Positions 40,779 to 47,369 of a DNA stretch of 47,369 nt are shown here, piece after piece. Every line of letters starts with the position of its first letter. The stretch's first letter is position 1. This DNA is from Actinomycetota bacterium (GTDB lineage: Bacteria; Actinomycetota; Nitriliruptoria; Nitriliruptorales; Nitriliruptoraceae). The stretch is from positions 1 to 47,369 of the forward strand of contig JAHWJY010000008.1 of NCBI GenBank assembly GCA_019348135.1, read 5' to 3'. The notes beneath the pieces were generated by a model, which was not told the origin of the DNA, ran no database searches, and saw nothing but the letters and a program-made list of their open reading frames with translations. Position numbers and translations under genes: made by a program.

Positions 40779-41570
40779 GTGCCACGCATCGTCAGGTTCG
40801 CCGGCGAGACCGGCCCGCGCTACGGCATGGTCGACGGGGGCGAGGTCGCCGTCCTCGAGCCGCACCCGTTCGGTCCGCACGGGCCGACGGGGGAGACCGT
40901 CCCGCTGGAGGGGCTGCAGCTCCTCGCGCCGGTGATCCCTTCGAAGATCGTGTGCGTCGGTCGCAACTACGTGGACCACGCCGCCGAGCTCGGCAACGAG
41001 GTCCCGGCCGAGCCGCTGCTGTTCACCAAGCCGGCGACGTCCGTGATCGGGCCGGGACAGCGGATCCTCTACCCCGCCGACCTGAGCGACGAGGTCCACC
41101 ACGAGGCCGAGCTCGCGGTCGTCATCGGGGCGATCCTCTCGCGCGTCTCGCCGGCGGAGGCCAGGCGGGGGATCTACGGGTTCACCGCGGCGAACGACGT
41201 CACCGCCCGCGACCTGCAGCGCAGCGACGGGCAGTGGACCCGGGCCAAGGGCTTCGACACGTTCTGCCCGCTCGGCCCCGCCATCGCGACCGACATCGAC
41301 CCCCACGACGTGGGGGTGCGCTGTCTCGTCAACGGCGACCTGCGGCAGGACGGCACGACCCGCGACCTCGTCTTCGACGTGCCGACGCTCGTGTCCTACA
41401 TCTCGCAGGCCATGACGCTGTTGCCCACGGACGTCGTGCTGACCGGCACGCCGGCGGGGGTCGGGCCGCTGGTGCCGGGGGACACGGTGCGGGTCGAGAT
41501 CGACGGCATCGGGGCGCTCGAGAACACCGTCGTGGAGCGGTCGCGGACCGTCGACCCGGCGACGAACTGA
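40779..41570 (+). CDS. Fumarylacetoacetate hydrolase family protein
   Basis: A 263-residue FAH-fold hydrolase or isomerase with a short N-terminal domain. Key features are KIVCVGRNYVDHAAELG, LLFTKPATSVIGPGQ, HHEAELAVVIG with the metal-binding Glu pair, YGFTAANDVTARDLQ, KGFDTFCPLGP and the ending TGTPAGVGPLVPGD. The family hydrolyses or decarboxylates 2-oxo acids such as acylpyruvates. The substrate is unknown. GTG 40779 has GAGGAG about six bases upstream. It follows cimA by 35 bases in the same direction and may be cotranscribed. A direct isoleucine role is not evident. Confidence 0.87.
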   Translation: MPRIVRFAGETGPRYGMVDGGEVAVLEPHPFGPHGPTGETVPLEGLQLLAPVIPSKIVCVGRNYVDHAAELGNEVPAEPLLFTKPATSVIGPGQRILYPADLSDEVHHEAELAVVIGAILSRVSPAEARRGIYGFTAANDVTARDLQRSDGQWTRAKGFDTFCPLGPAIATDIDPHDVGVRCLVNGDLRQDGTTRDLVFDVPTLVSYISQAMTLLPTDVVLTGTPAGVGPLVPGDTVRVEIDGIGALENTVVERSRTVDPATN

Positions 41571-41588
41571 CGCGGTCCGCTCACCCGC

Positions 41589-42110
41589 TCACCCGCTCAC
41601 GCGCCACCAGACGATCCCGTTGAGCAGCGTCGCGGACGCGACCAAGAACCCGTAGGGGAGCAGGAGCAGCGCCGCCAGCCGCGAGCGCTGCCAGAAGGCG
41701 GTGATGGTGGCGATGACCGCGATCAGCAGCAGGACGATCACGATCAGGGCGAGCAGGGTGTCCTCCATGCCGAAGAACACCGGCGTCCATGCGGCGCTCA
41801 GCGCCAGCTGCAGCACCCACAGGTTGAGCGCCCCCTGGGACCCGGTCCAGCCCCAGCGTCGCCACACGATCCACGCGGCGACGGCCATGAGGACGAAGAG
41901 CACGGTCCACACCGGCCCGAGGAGGTCCGCGGCCGGCGCCCCGTCCGGCAGCGGCAACGAGCGGTAGTAGCCGGCCGGGTCGTCGCCCTGGTAGCGCACG
42001 CCGGCGTAGGCCGCGGCGGCCGTCGCGAGCAGGAAGCCGACGAGCGCCGCGACCGACCCCGCCGTGAACCATCCGGTCTCCGTGGTCTCGTCCGCCGTCC
42101 GCGCCGTCAG
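41589..42110 (-). CDS. tspO: TspO/MBR family membrane protein, probable CTG start
   Basis: A 173-residue five-helix protein of the TspO/peripheral benzodiazepine-receptor family, which binds tetrapyrroles. The Trp-rich helices are visible: GPVWTVLFVLMAVAAWIVWR, then NLWVLQLALSAAWTPVFFG and a fourth helix that is very rich in Ile/Leu/Val. The usual GTG (41999) would remove the first helix (AGSVAALVGFLLATAAAAYAG). Extending upstream restores it, and the only start with a ribosome-binding site is CTG 42110, with GGAGGA four bases before it. I therefore choose CTG. The gene is divergent from the ArsC-like gene. Confidence 0.82.
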   Translation of the reverse strand: MTARTADETTETGWFTAGSVAALVGFLLATAAAAYAGVRYQGDDPAGYYRSLPLPDGAPAADLLGPVWTVLFVLMAVAAWIVWRRWGWTGSQGALNLWVLQLALSAAWTPVFFGMEDTLLALIVIVLLLIAVIATITAFWQRSRLAALLLLPYGFLVASATLLNGIVWWRVSG

Positions 42111-42203
42111 GTGGTCCTCCGATGTCGTGTGCGGCGAGGGTCACCTAACGTGGCCGTCCCGGCTACCGACGGACGGGAAGCGCCGGGTCCGAGGAGGCCG
42201 AAG

Positions 42204-42551
42204 GTGGAGATCTGGCACAACCCCCGCTGCTCGAAGTCCCGCGAGACGCTGTCCCTGCTCGAGGACGCCGGCGTCGAGCCGACGGTCCGCCGCTACCTCG
42301 ACGACGCCCCGTCGGTCGCCGAGCTCGACGACGCCCTCACGCGGCTGGGGCTGCAGCCGTGGGACATCGCGCGCACGAAGGAGCCCGTCGCGGAGGAGCT
42401 CGGCATCGCCGACTGGGACCACGACCGCCGGCGCTGGCTCGAGGCGATGGTCGAGCACCCGGTCCTGATCGAGCGCCCCATCGTGCTCACCGACGACGGC
42501 CGCGCGGCCCTCGGCCGACCCCCCGGCGCCGTCCTCGACCTCCTCCCCTGA
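42204..42551 (+). CDS. ArsC/Spx-family glutaredoxin-type arsenate reductase-like protein
   Basis: A 115-residue protein with the ArsC signature: the nucleophile C9 in HNPRCSKSRETL, the YLDDAPSVAEL segment, and the conserved Arg in HPVLIERPIVLTDDGRAALG. Length is right for single-domain ArsC. There are no other arsenic genes, and relatives (YffB, Spx) share this fold, so arsenate reduction is a family-level call. GTG 42204 follows GGAGG. The gene ends 16 bases before the left inverted repeat of the AbiEi/DUF559 unit. Confidence 0.8.
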   Translation: MEIWHNPRCSKSRETLSLLEDAGVEPTVRRYLDDAPSVAELDDALTRLGLQPWDIARTKEPVAEELGIADWDHDRRRWLEAMVEHPVLIERPIVLTDDGRAALGRPPGAVLDLLP

Positions 42552-42567
42552 CCCGCCCGCCCCCGGA

Positions 42568-42621
42568 CTTAGCACCCCCTTCTTTCGCATCTCGAGCAAC
42601 GCGAGGCCGCCAAGTTCTCGT
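42568..42621. repeat. Left inverted repeat flanking the AbiEi/DUF559 gene
   Basis: About 54 bases that match the reverse complement of 43701-43754 at 41 of 54 positions by hand alignment. The outer 24 bases (42568-42591) match at 20 of 24; a second block around GCCAAGTTC (42609-42617) is nearly identical. It lies 16 bases after the ArsC-like stop and 45 bases before the stop codon of the AbiEi/DUF559 gene. Confidence 0.65.
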
Positions 42622-42666
42622 GGGGGCGAGGACGAGGTCCCCGTGCGGCCGTCGCGGACCGGTGCC

Positions 42667-43632
42667 TCAGGCCTGGCTCCCTCGGTGGAAGGCCTGCTCC
42701 ACGGTCCGCAGGACGTAGTCGGGCCGGGTCATCAGGTCCGCGAGGTCGAAGCGGAGGACGGTCCAGCCGGCGAGTACCAGTGCGTTCTGTCGCCGGCCGT
42801 CGTCGCGCCGGCCGATCGTCGTCCCGTGGGTCGGATGGAGGTCGATCTCCACGGCGAGCTTGCGGTCGGGCCACGCGAAGTCCAGGTAGCGCCGGTTGCC
42901 CTCCGCGTCGGAGGCACGGTGGTCGGCCCGGGGGTCCGGGACGTCGAGCTCGCGCACGATGCGCAGCCACATGCGCTCGCCGTCCGAACGCGTCCAGCGC
43001 GAGCTCGGTGCGAGCTGGTCGAGGACGGACCGGAGCTTCTCGACACCCTCGATCTCGCGGAAGCGTGCCGTCATCAGGCGCAGGTCCTCGAGGGAGAAGG
43101 CGGCGACCGCGATGAAGCGGTCGGCTCTCCGGAGGAGCGCTGCCTCGGACACGACCGCGGCGAGATCGCAGACGGTGAAGGTCGCTGAGGTGACCCGCAG
43201 GCCACCGTGGACCTGTACGTCCCCCGGCCGGAGGCGCGAGTGGCCGCGGACGGCGACGGTCGTCGTCGATGCGGGGACGGCCCGAGGGCCGACGAGATCG
43301 ATGGGCACGGACCGCTCGCTCCCGGTGAGGACTCGCACGGCCGCGTGGCGTCCCAGCGCGGCACGCTCCCCGGCTCCCCAGAGCGCTGCCCTGGCTCGGC
43401 CCGACCAGCTGTCCGGGAAGGAGGTCAGACGGTTGAGGTTCTTCCGCGGTGTCTCGATCAACCCGCGGGATCGCAGCCGGGTCAGGGTGCTCGGGCTGAC
43501 GCCCCGAGCGACCGCGTCACTGCTCAGGAACCAGCCGTCGGTCGTCCCTGCGAGCTCGAGCAGCACGGCGATGCCACGCCGGCGCGGAGGTTCCGTCGCT
43601 GCAGCGTCCGGCCGTCGAGGTGTCGGGTCCAT
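42667..43632 (-). CDS. AbiEi antitoxin-like / DUF559 endonuclease-like fusion protein
   Basis: A 321-residue two-domain protein. The N-terminal half is a winged-helix AbiEi-like domain (DGWFLSSDAVARGVSPSTLT then RLRSRGLIETPRKNLNRL), as in type IV toxin-antitoxin antitoxins and many actinobacterial orphans. The C-terminal part is DUF559, a Vsr/PD-(D/E)xK-like fold, with RYLDFAWPDRKLAVEID, then RRDDGRRQNALVLAGWTVLRF. The Asp and the E-x-D are the expected nuclease residues, so cleavage activity is possible but unproven. ATG 43632 is the start. No AbiEii toxin is adjacent. It is enclosed by 54-bp inverted repeats, which suggests a mobile or duplicating unit inserted between the ArsC-like gene and purB. 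Confidence 0.8.
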   Translation of the reverse strand: MDPTPRRPDAAATEPPRRRGIAVLLELAGTTDGWFLSSDAVARGVSPSTLTRLRSRGLIETPRKNLNRLTSFPDSWSGRARAALWGAGERAALGRHAAVRVLTGSERSVPIDLVGPRAVPASTTTVAVRGHSRLRPGDVQVHGGLRVTSATFTVCDLAAVVSEAALLRRADRFIAVAAFSLEDLRLMTARFREIEGVEKLRSVLDQLAPSSRWTRSDGERMWLRIVRELDVPDPRADHRASDAEGNRRYLDFAWPDRKLAVEIDLHPTHGTTIGRRDDGRRQNALVLAGWTVLRFDLADLMTRPDYVLRTVEQAFHRGSQA

Positions 43633-43700
43633 GATCGCACGATGCCTCGGGGCCGCCTCGGCGCAACCTCGGCCACGACCAGGGTGTGGACGAACCTGAC

Positions 43701-43754
43701 ACACGAACTTGGCGCCTCCTCGGTGCTCACGATGCCAAAGATGTGGGTGCCAAG
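43701..43754. repeat. Right inverted repeat flanking the AbiEi/DUF559 gene
   Basis: The partner of 42568-42621 in opposite orientation. Its outer 24 bases (43731-43754) are GATGCCAAAG then ATGTGGGTGCCAAG. GAACTTGGC (43705-43713) and GCCAAGTTC (43749-43757) also form a nine-base inverted repeat within this flank. Together the two flanks bound about 1.19 kb. No clear target-site duplication is seen outside them. The interval upstream of the gene must also carry its promoter. Confidence 0.65.
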
Positions 43755-43816
43755 TTCGGTGGGGGGGAGGGGTGTGCGACGATCGGGGGGTCCGTGTCCC
43801 CGCCGTGGAGTGGTCA

Positions 43817-45247
43817 GTGGAGTCGTCCGGGATCCCGAACGTGCTCGCGGAGCGGTACGCGAGCGACGCCATGGTCGCCATCTGGTCGCCGGCGGCGAAG
43901 GTCGCGACCGAGCGGCGGTTCTGGATCGCGGTGCTGCGGGCGCAGCGCGACCTCGGCATCGACGTCCCGGACGGCGTGGTCGAGGCCTACGAGGCGGTCG
44001 TCGACGACGTCGACCTCGCCTCCATCGCCGCGCGCGAGCGCGTCACCCGCCACGACGTGAAGGCCCGCATCGAGGAGTTCTGCGCCCTCGCCGGCCACGA
44101 GCACGTGCACAAGGGGATGACGTCCCGCGACCTGACCGAGAACGTCGAGCAGCTGCAGGTCCGCTCGTCCCTGCAGCTGATCCGCGACCGGATGGTGGCG
44201 TCGCTGGCGCTGCTCGCCGAGCTGGCGACGCAGCACGCCGACACCGTGATGGCCGGCCGGAGCCACAACGTGCCGGCGCAGGCGACGACGCTGGGCAAGC
44301 GCTTCGCCAACGCCGGCGAGGAGCTCCTGCAGGCCTACCGCCGGATCGACGAGCTCGTCGCCCGCTACCCGCTCCGCGGCCTGAAGGGCCCGGTCGGCAC
44401 GCAGCAGGACGCGCTCGACCTCCTCGAGGGCGACGTCGACCGGCTCGACGAGCTCGAGCGCCGCGTCGCCGACCACCTCGGCTTCGAGGCGCGTCTCGAC
44501 GACGTCGGCCAGGTCTACCCGCGCTCGCTCGACCTCGACGTCGTGTCCGCCCTCGTCCAGGCCGCCAGCGGACCAGCCAACCTCGCCCGGACGATCCGGC
44601 TGATGGCCGGTCAGGAGCTCGCCACCGAGGGGTTCAAACCCGGGCAGGTGGGCTCGTCGGCGATGCCCCACAAGATGAACTCGCGCTCGTGCGAGCGGGT
44701 CAACGGCTTCGCGACGATCCTCGCCGGCCACCTCACGATGGCATCGGGCCTGGTGGGCGACCAGTGGAACGAAGGCGACGTGTCGTGCTCGGTCGTCCGG
44801 CGGGTGATGCTGCCGGACGCCTTCTTCGCCACCGACGGCCTCTTCGAGACCTTCCTCACGGTGCTGCTCGAGTTCGGCGCCTACCCGGCGGTGATCGCGC
44901 GCGAGCTCGACCGCTACCTCCCGTTCCTCGCCACCACGAAGGTGCTGATGGCGAGCGTGAAGGCCGGCGCCGGCCGCGAGGCCGCGCACGAGGCCATCAA
45001 GGAGCACGCCGTGGCGGTGGCGCTGCGGATGCGCGAGGAGGGCGCCGACACCAACGACCTCTTCGACCGCCTCGCCGGCGACGAGCGCATCCCGCTCGAC
45101 CGGGCGCAGCTCGACGACCTCCTCGCCGACCCGCTGAGCTTCGTCGGCGCCGCGCCCCGGCAGGTCGAGCGGTTCGTCGCCCGCGTCTCGGAGGTCGTGG
45201 ACGTCCACCCGGACGCGGCGCGCTACCGCCCCGGCGCCATCCTCTAG
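43817..45247 (+). CDS. purB: Adenylosuccinate lyase
   Basis: A 476-residue fumarase/aspartase-superfamily lyase that acts twice in purine synthesis (SAICAR and adenylosuccinate cleavage). The signature SSAMPHKMNSRSCERV with the catalytic Ser, the AGRSHNVPAQATTLGKR segment, TSRDLTENVEQLQ, and the helical remainder are typical of the PurB subtype that is common in actinobacteria. GTG 43817 has GGAG six bases upstream; GTG 43805 is in frame but lacks a site. It is separated from gltX by 50 bases, and both are on the plus strand. Confidence 0.95.
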   Translation: MESSGIPNVLAERYASDAMVAIWSPAAKVATERRFWIAVLRAQRDLGIDVPDGVVEAYEAVVDDVDLASIAARERVTRHDVKARIEEFCALAGHEHVHKGMTSRDLTENVEQLQVRSSLQLIRDRMVASLALLAELATQHADTVMAGRSHNVPAQATTLGKRFANAGEELLQAYRRIDELVARYPLRGLKGPVGTQQDALDLLEGDVDRLDELERRVADHLGFEARLDDVGQVYPRSLDLDVVSALVQAASGPANLARTIRLMAGQELATEGFKPGQVGSSAMPHKMNSRSCERVNGFATILAGHLTMASGLVGDQWNEGDVSCSVVRRVMLPDAFFATDGLFETFLTVLLEFGAYPAVIARELDRYLPFLATTKVLMASVKAGAGREAAHEAIKEHAVAVALRMREEGADTNDLFDRLAGDERIPLDRAQLDDLLADPLSFVGAAPRQVERFVARVSEVVDVHPDAARYRPGAIL

Positions 45248-45297
45248 CGTCGCGGTCACCCGCCGACCGCATCCGACCGCACCCCGAAGGTCCGCCC

Positions 45298-46893
45298 GTG
45301 CCCCCCACGCCCCGCGTCCGCTTCGCTCCCGCTCCCTCCGGCTGGCTCCACGTCGGCAGCGTCCGGACGGCGCTGTTCAACTGGCTCCACGCCCGCGGCA
45401 ACGACGGCGTCGCGATCTTCCGCATCGAGGACACCGACGCCTCGCGCGCGACCGCGGCGTCGATGGACGCGATGCACGACGCGATGGCGTGGCTGGGGCT
45501 GGACTGGGACGAGGGCGTCCGCGCCGGCGGTGCGTACGGCCCCTACCGCCAGTCCGAGCGCAAGGACCTCCACCGCGCCGTCGCGCGACGGCTCGAGGAG
45601 ACGGGGGTGCTGTACCGCGACGAGCGCACCGCCGAGGAGCTCGAGGCGTGGCGGAACGAGCGCCGCGCCGCTGACCTGCCGCCCATCGTGAAGCGATCGA
45701 CCACGCCACCCCCCGCCGGCGACGACCGCACCGCGACCCTGCGCCTGCAGCTGCCCGACGAGGGCACGACCACGATCTCGGACCTCGTCCGGGGCGACGT
45801 CACCTGGGACTGGGCGCACGAGTCCGATCCCGTGCTCGTCCGCTCCAACGGCGACGTCACGTACCCGCTCGCCAACTCGGTCGACGACGTCGCCCAGGGC
45901 GTGACCCTCGTGTGCCGTGGCGAGGACCTCCTGTCCGTCACGCCGCGACAGGTGTTCCTCTACGACCTCCTCACGCGTGACGGGCTCATCGACGACGCGC
46001 TCGCCGAGGTCGGCCTCCCCGCCCGCGAGCCGGACTGGACCGTGCCGAGCGGGTTCGCGCACCTGTCGATGATCGTCGGGATGGACCGCAAGAAGCTGTC
46101 GAAGCGGCACGGGTCGGTGTCCATCCAGGAGTTCGCGCGCAAGGGCTTCCTGCCCGAGACGATCGTGAACTACCTCGCCCTGCTGGGGTGGGGGCCCGAG
46201 GACGGCCGAGAGCGGCTCGACCGGGACGAGCTCGTCGCCGCCTTCAGCTTCGACCGGGTCAGCCGCTCCGCGGCCGCCTTCGACACCGACAAGCTGACCG
46301 CCTTCAACGGCGAGCGCATCCGCGACCTCGACGGGACCGAGCTCGCGCACCGGCTCGTGCCCTACCTCGACGGGACCTACCCCCCGTCGAACGAGACCAC
46401 CGAGGACGACGCGCCCGACGGCGAGGGCGGGCCGGTCGCGGACTGGGAGCCGCTGGTCTCGACCCCGCCCACCGACGAGGAACTGGCGATCCTCCGCGGT
46501 CTCGTGCCGCTGGTCCAGGAGCGGATGCAGCGGCTCGACGAGGTCCAGCGCTACGCCCCCGCGTTCTTCGTCGACGAGCTCGCCCTCGACCAGGCGAGCG
46601 TCGACAAGGTGCTCGGCAAGCCCGGCGCCGCCGACGTCCTCCGCGCCGCGCACCGTGAGCTCGCGGACCTGGACGCCTGGACCACCGAGGCGATCGAGGG
46701 GGCGCTGCGTCCGCTCTCCGAGGAGCTCGGCATCGGCTTCGGCAAGGTCGCCCAGCCCGTCCGGGTCGCGGTCACCGGCTCGCAGGTGAGCCCCCCGCTG
46801 TTCGAGTCCGTCGAGCTGATGCCGCGCGGGCGGGTGCTCGCGCGCATCGAGGCCGCGATCCCCGTCGCCGAGGCCGCTGGCTCGGGCGACTGA
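45298..46893 (+). CDS. gltX: Glutamyl-tRNA synthetase
   Basis: A 531-residue class I synthetase that charges tRNA-Glu and, in organisms using the amidotransferase route, also tRNA-Gln. The ATP motif appears as RFAPAPSGWLHVGSVRTALF (HVGS replaces HIGH), followed by the class I IEDTD motif, the CRGEDLL segment and KLSKRHGS. It is somewhat longer than the usual 470-490 because of an acidic insertion (SNETTEDDAPDGEGGP) in the anticodon-binding half. GTG 45298 has GAAGG nearby. Directly downstream, on the other strand, are genes for tRNA-Glu and tRNA-Gln, the likely substrates; this grouping is common in actinobacteria. Confidence 0.95.
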   Translation: MPPTPRVRFAPAPSGWLHVGSVRTALFNWLHARGNDGVAIFRIEDTDASRATAASMDAMHDAMAWLGLDWDEGVRAGGAYGPYRQSERKDLHRAVARRLEETGVLYRDERTAEELEAWRNERRAADLPPIVKRSTTPPPAGDDRTATLRLQLPDEGTTTISDLVRGDVTWDWAHESDPVLVRSNGDVTYPLANSVDDVAQGVTLVCRGEDLLSVTPRQVFLYDLLTRDGLIDDALAEVGLPAREPDWTVPSGFAHLSMIVGMDRKKLSKRHGSVSIQEFARKGFLPETIVNYLALLGWGPEDGRERLDRDELVAAFSFDRVSRSAAAFDTDKLTAFNGERIRDLDGTELAHRLVPYLDGTYPPSNETTEDDAPDGEGGPVADWEPLVSTPPTDEELAILRGLVPLVQERMQRLDEVQRYAPAFFVDELALDQASVDKVLGKPGAADVLRAAHRELADLDAWTTEAIEGALRPLSEELGIGFGKVAQPVRVAVTGSQVSPPLFESVELMPRGRVLARIEAAIPVAEAAGSGD

Positions 46894-46959
46894 CCGGCCG
46901 GACGATCGCGGCGAACGAGCGAGGCCCCGGAGCGCGGTGCGCTACGGGGCCTCGTTGCG

Positions 46960-47032
46960 TACTCCCGAAGGGATTTGAACCCTCGTTACCGCCTTGAGAG
47001 GGCGGCGTCCTAGGCCGCTGGACGACGGGAGC
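46960..47032 (-). tRNA. tRNA-Glu (anticodon CTC)
   Basis: Seventy-three bases that fold as a tRNA: acceptor GCTCCCG with CGGGAGT (first pair G-U), the D arm, the anticodon arm CCGCC/GGCGG with loop CTCTCAA, giving anticodon CTC, and a T arm with TTCAAAT. The discriminator is A and no CCA is encoded. It lies downstream of and opposite to gltX. Confidence 0.92.
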
Positions 47033-47081
47033 AAGTGGGGATGGGCGCGGAGCGTACGGAAGCGGCTCCGGTCCGTGCAAG

Positions 47082-47153
47082 CTCGGGGGGAAGGACTCGA
47101 ACCCTCAATAACTGGACCAGAACCAGTCGTGTTGCCGATTACACCACCCCCGA
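47082..47153 (-). tRNA. tRNA-Gln (anticodon CTG)
   Basis: Seventy-two bases: acceptor TCGGGGG with CCCCCGA, a D arm with GGTGTAATCGGCAACAC, the anticodon arm ACTGG/CCAGT with loop TTCTGGT (anticodon CTG) and the T loop TTCGAGT. The discriminator is G; no CCA is encoded. It is 49 bases upstream of tRNA-Glu on the same strand. A TAGCAT box (47166-47171, minus strand) 12 bases upstream is a fair -10 element for both. Confidence 0.92.
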
Positions 47154-47369
47154 AGGGCAGGCAGGATGCTAGCGACCAGAGAGAGGGTCTGGCGAACCGC
47201 GATCCCGTGACGACGGGGCGATCCACCGGGGAATCCTGCCGGGCGCGGGACGGTACCGAGGGGCTGCCCCGGTCACCACCTCGGTGCTCGGGGTCGTGCG
47301 CTACCCGGACGCCCCCCGGACGCCCCCCGGACGCCCCCGGATCGCTGCGCCGGCGAGCCTCAGCCGCCC
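47154..47369. other. Non-coding end of the window with a short tandem repeat
   Basis: No convincing gene is visible here. It holds the likely tRNA promoter near 47166 and three tandem copies of an 11-base unit, GGACGCCCCCC (about 47307-47340, the last copy shortened by one C). The repeat may be simple slippage in C-rich DNA. Confidence 0.6.

Noticed and set aside
42552-43816. AbiEi/DUF559 locus considered as a complete toxin-antitoxin system or an IS element
   Set aside because: There is no AbiEii nucleotidyltransferase toxin and no transposase; only the fusion gene and its inverted repeats are present.
47307-47340. Tandem C-rich repeat considered as a CRISPR or origin-like array
   Set aside because: Units are 11 bases with no spacers and only three copies; this is simple slippage.

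Overview
The window is about 47 kb of very GC-rich DNA, densely packed with genes. Starts are often GTG or TTG, and many neighbours overlap by four bases (ATGA or GTGA). Together with dodecin, an F420-type luciferase-like oxidoreductase, a BTAD/SARP-type regulator, a LigD-type polymerase, PadR-coupled membrane genes and an LPATG wall anchor, this points to a high-GC actinobacterium, perhaps a deep-branching or uncultured lineage. That placement is inference. There are no phage, IS or CRISPR signatures; most of the content is chromosomal housekeeping.

Layout. 1-8.8 kb: 3' end of dihydrolipoyl dehydrogenase, a TetR regulator, a small zinc ribbon, a stand-alone LigD-type polymerase, a PLP decarboxylase, a class B penicillin-binding protein, a secreted LVIVD/PA-domain protein and a second small zinc ribbon. 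8.9-11.6 kb: an N-succinylamino acid racemase/OSBS-like enolase with its GNAT partner, and another GNAT. 11.6-15.8 kb: a leucine leader peptide, leuA, a small unknown gene, leuC and leuD. 15.8-25 kb: a BTAD regulator, a DUF4242/redoxin pair, a PadR/membrane-protein pair, a YihY/BrkB protein, an LLM-oxidoreductase/phosphatase/YbaK operon and a 2-hydroxyacid dehydrogenase. 25-28.3 kb: murI, an M20 amidohydrolase, a thioredoxin-like lipoprotein with an in-frame UGA at its catalytic cysteine, and a HAD protein. 28.3-31.9 kb: a wall-anchored beta-helix protein with a small membrane protein, and an RDD protein with a zinc-finger-like partner. 31.9-41.6 kb: leuB, ilvE, an esterase, a PHP-type hydrolase, an Eis-like GNAT, a DUF72 protein, dodecin, an isoleucine leader peptide with cimA, and an FAH protein. 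41.6-47.4 kb: TspO, an ArsC-like protein, an AbiEi/DUF559 gene between 54-bp inverted repeats, purB, gltX, tRNA-Glu and tRNA-Gln.

How the parts fit. leuA, leuCD, leuB, ilvE and cimA form much of the branched-chain amino acid pathway, with isoleucine made through citramalate. Two of these loci start with short peptides rich in the relevant residues (leucine before leuA, isoleucine before cimA). Each is followed by RNA segments that can pair with, or control access to, the ribosome-binding site of the downstream gene, so translational attenuation is the best model.

Most worth checking: (1) the TlpA/DsbE-like lipoprotein at 27168-27663, where UGA replaces the first Cys of the CxxC motif and a SECIS-like hairpin follows, which makes it a selenoprotein candidate, although one G too many in an upstream run breaks the frame; (2) the two amino-acid-sensing leaders; (3) the inverted-repeat-bounded AbiEi/DUF559 unit; (4) two probable CTG start codons. 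All calls were made by reading the sequence; no database search or folding software was used.
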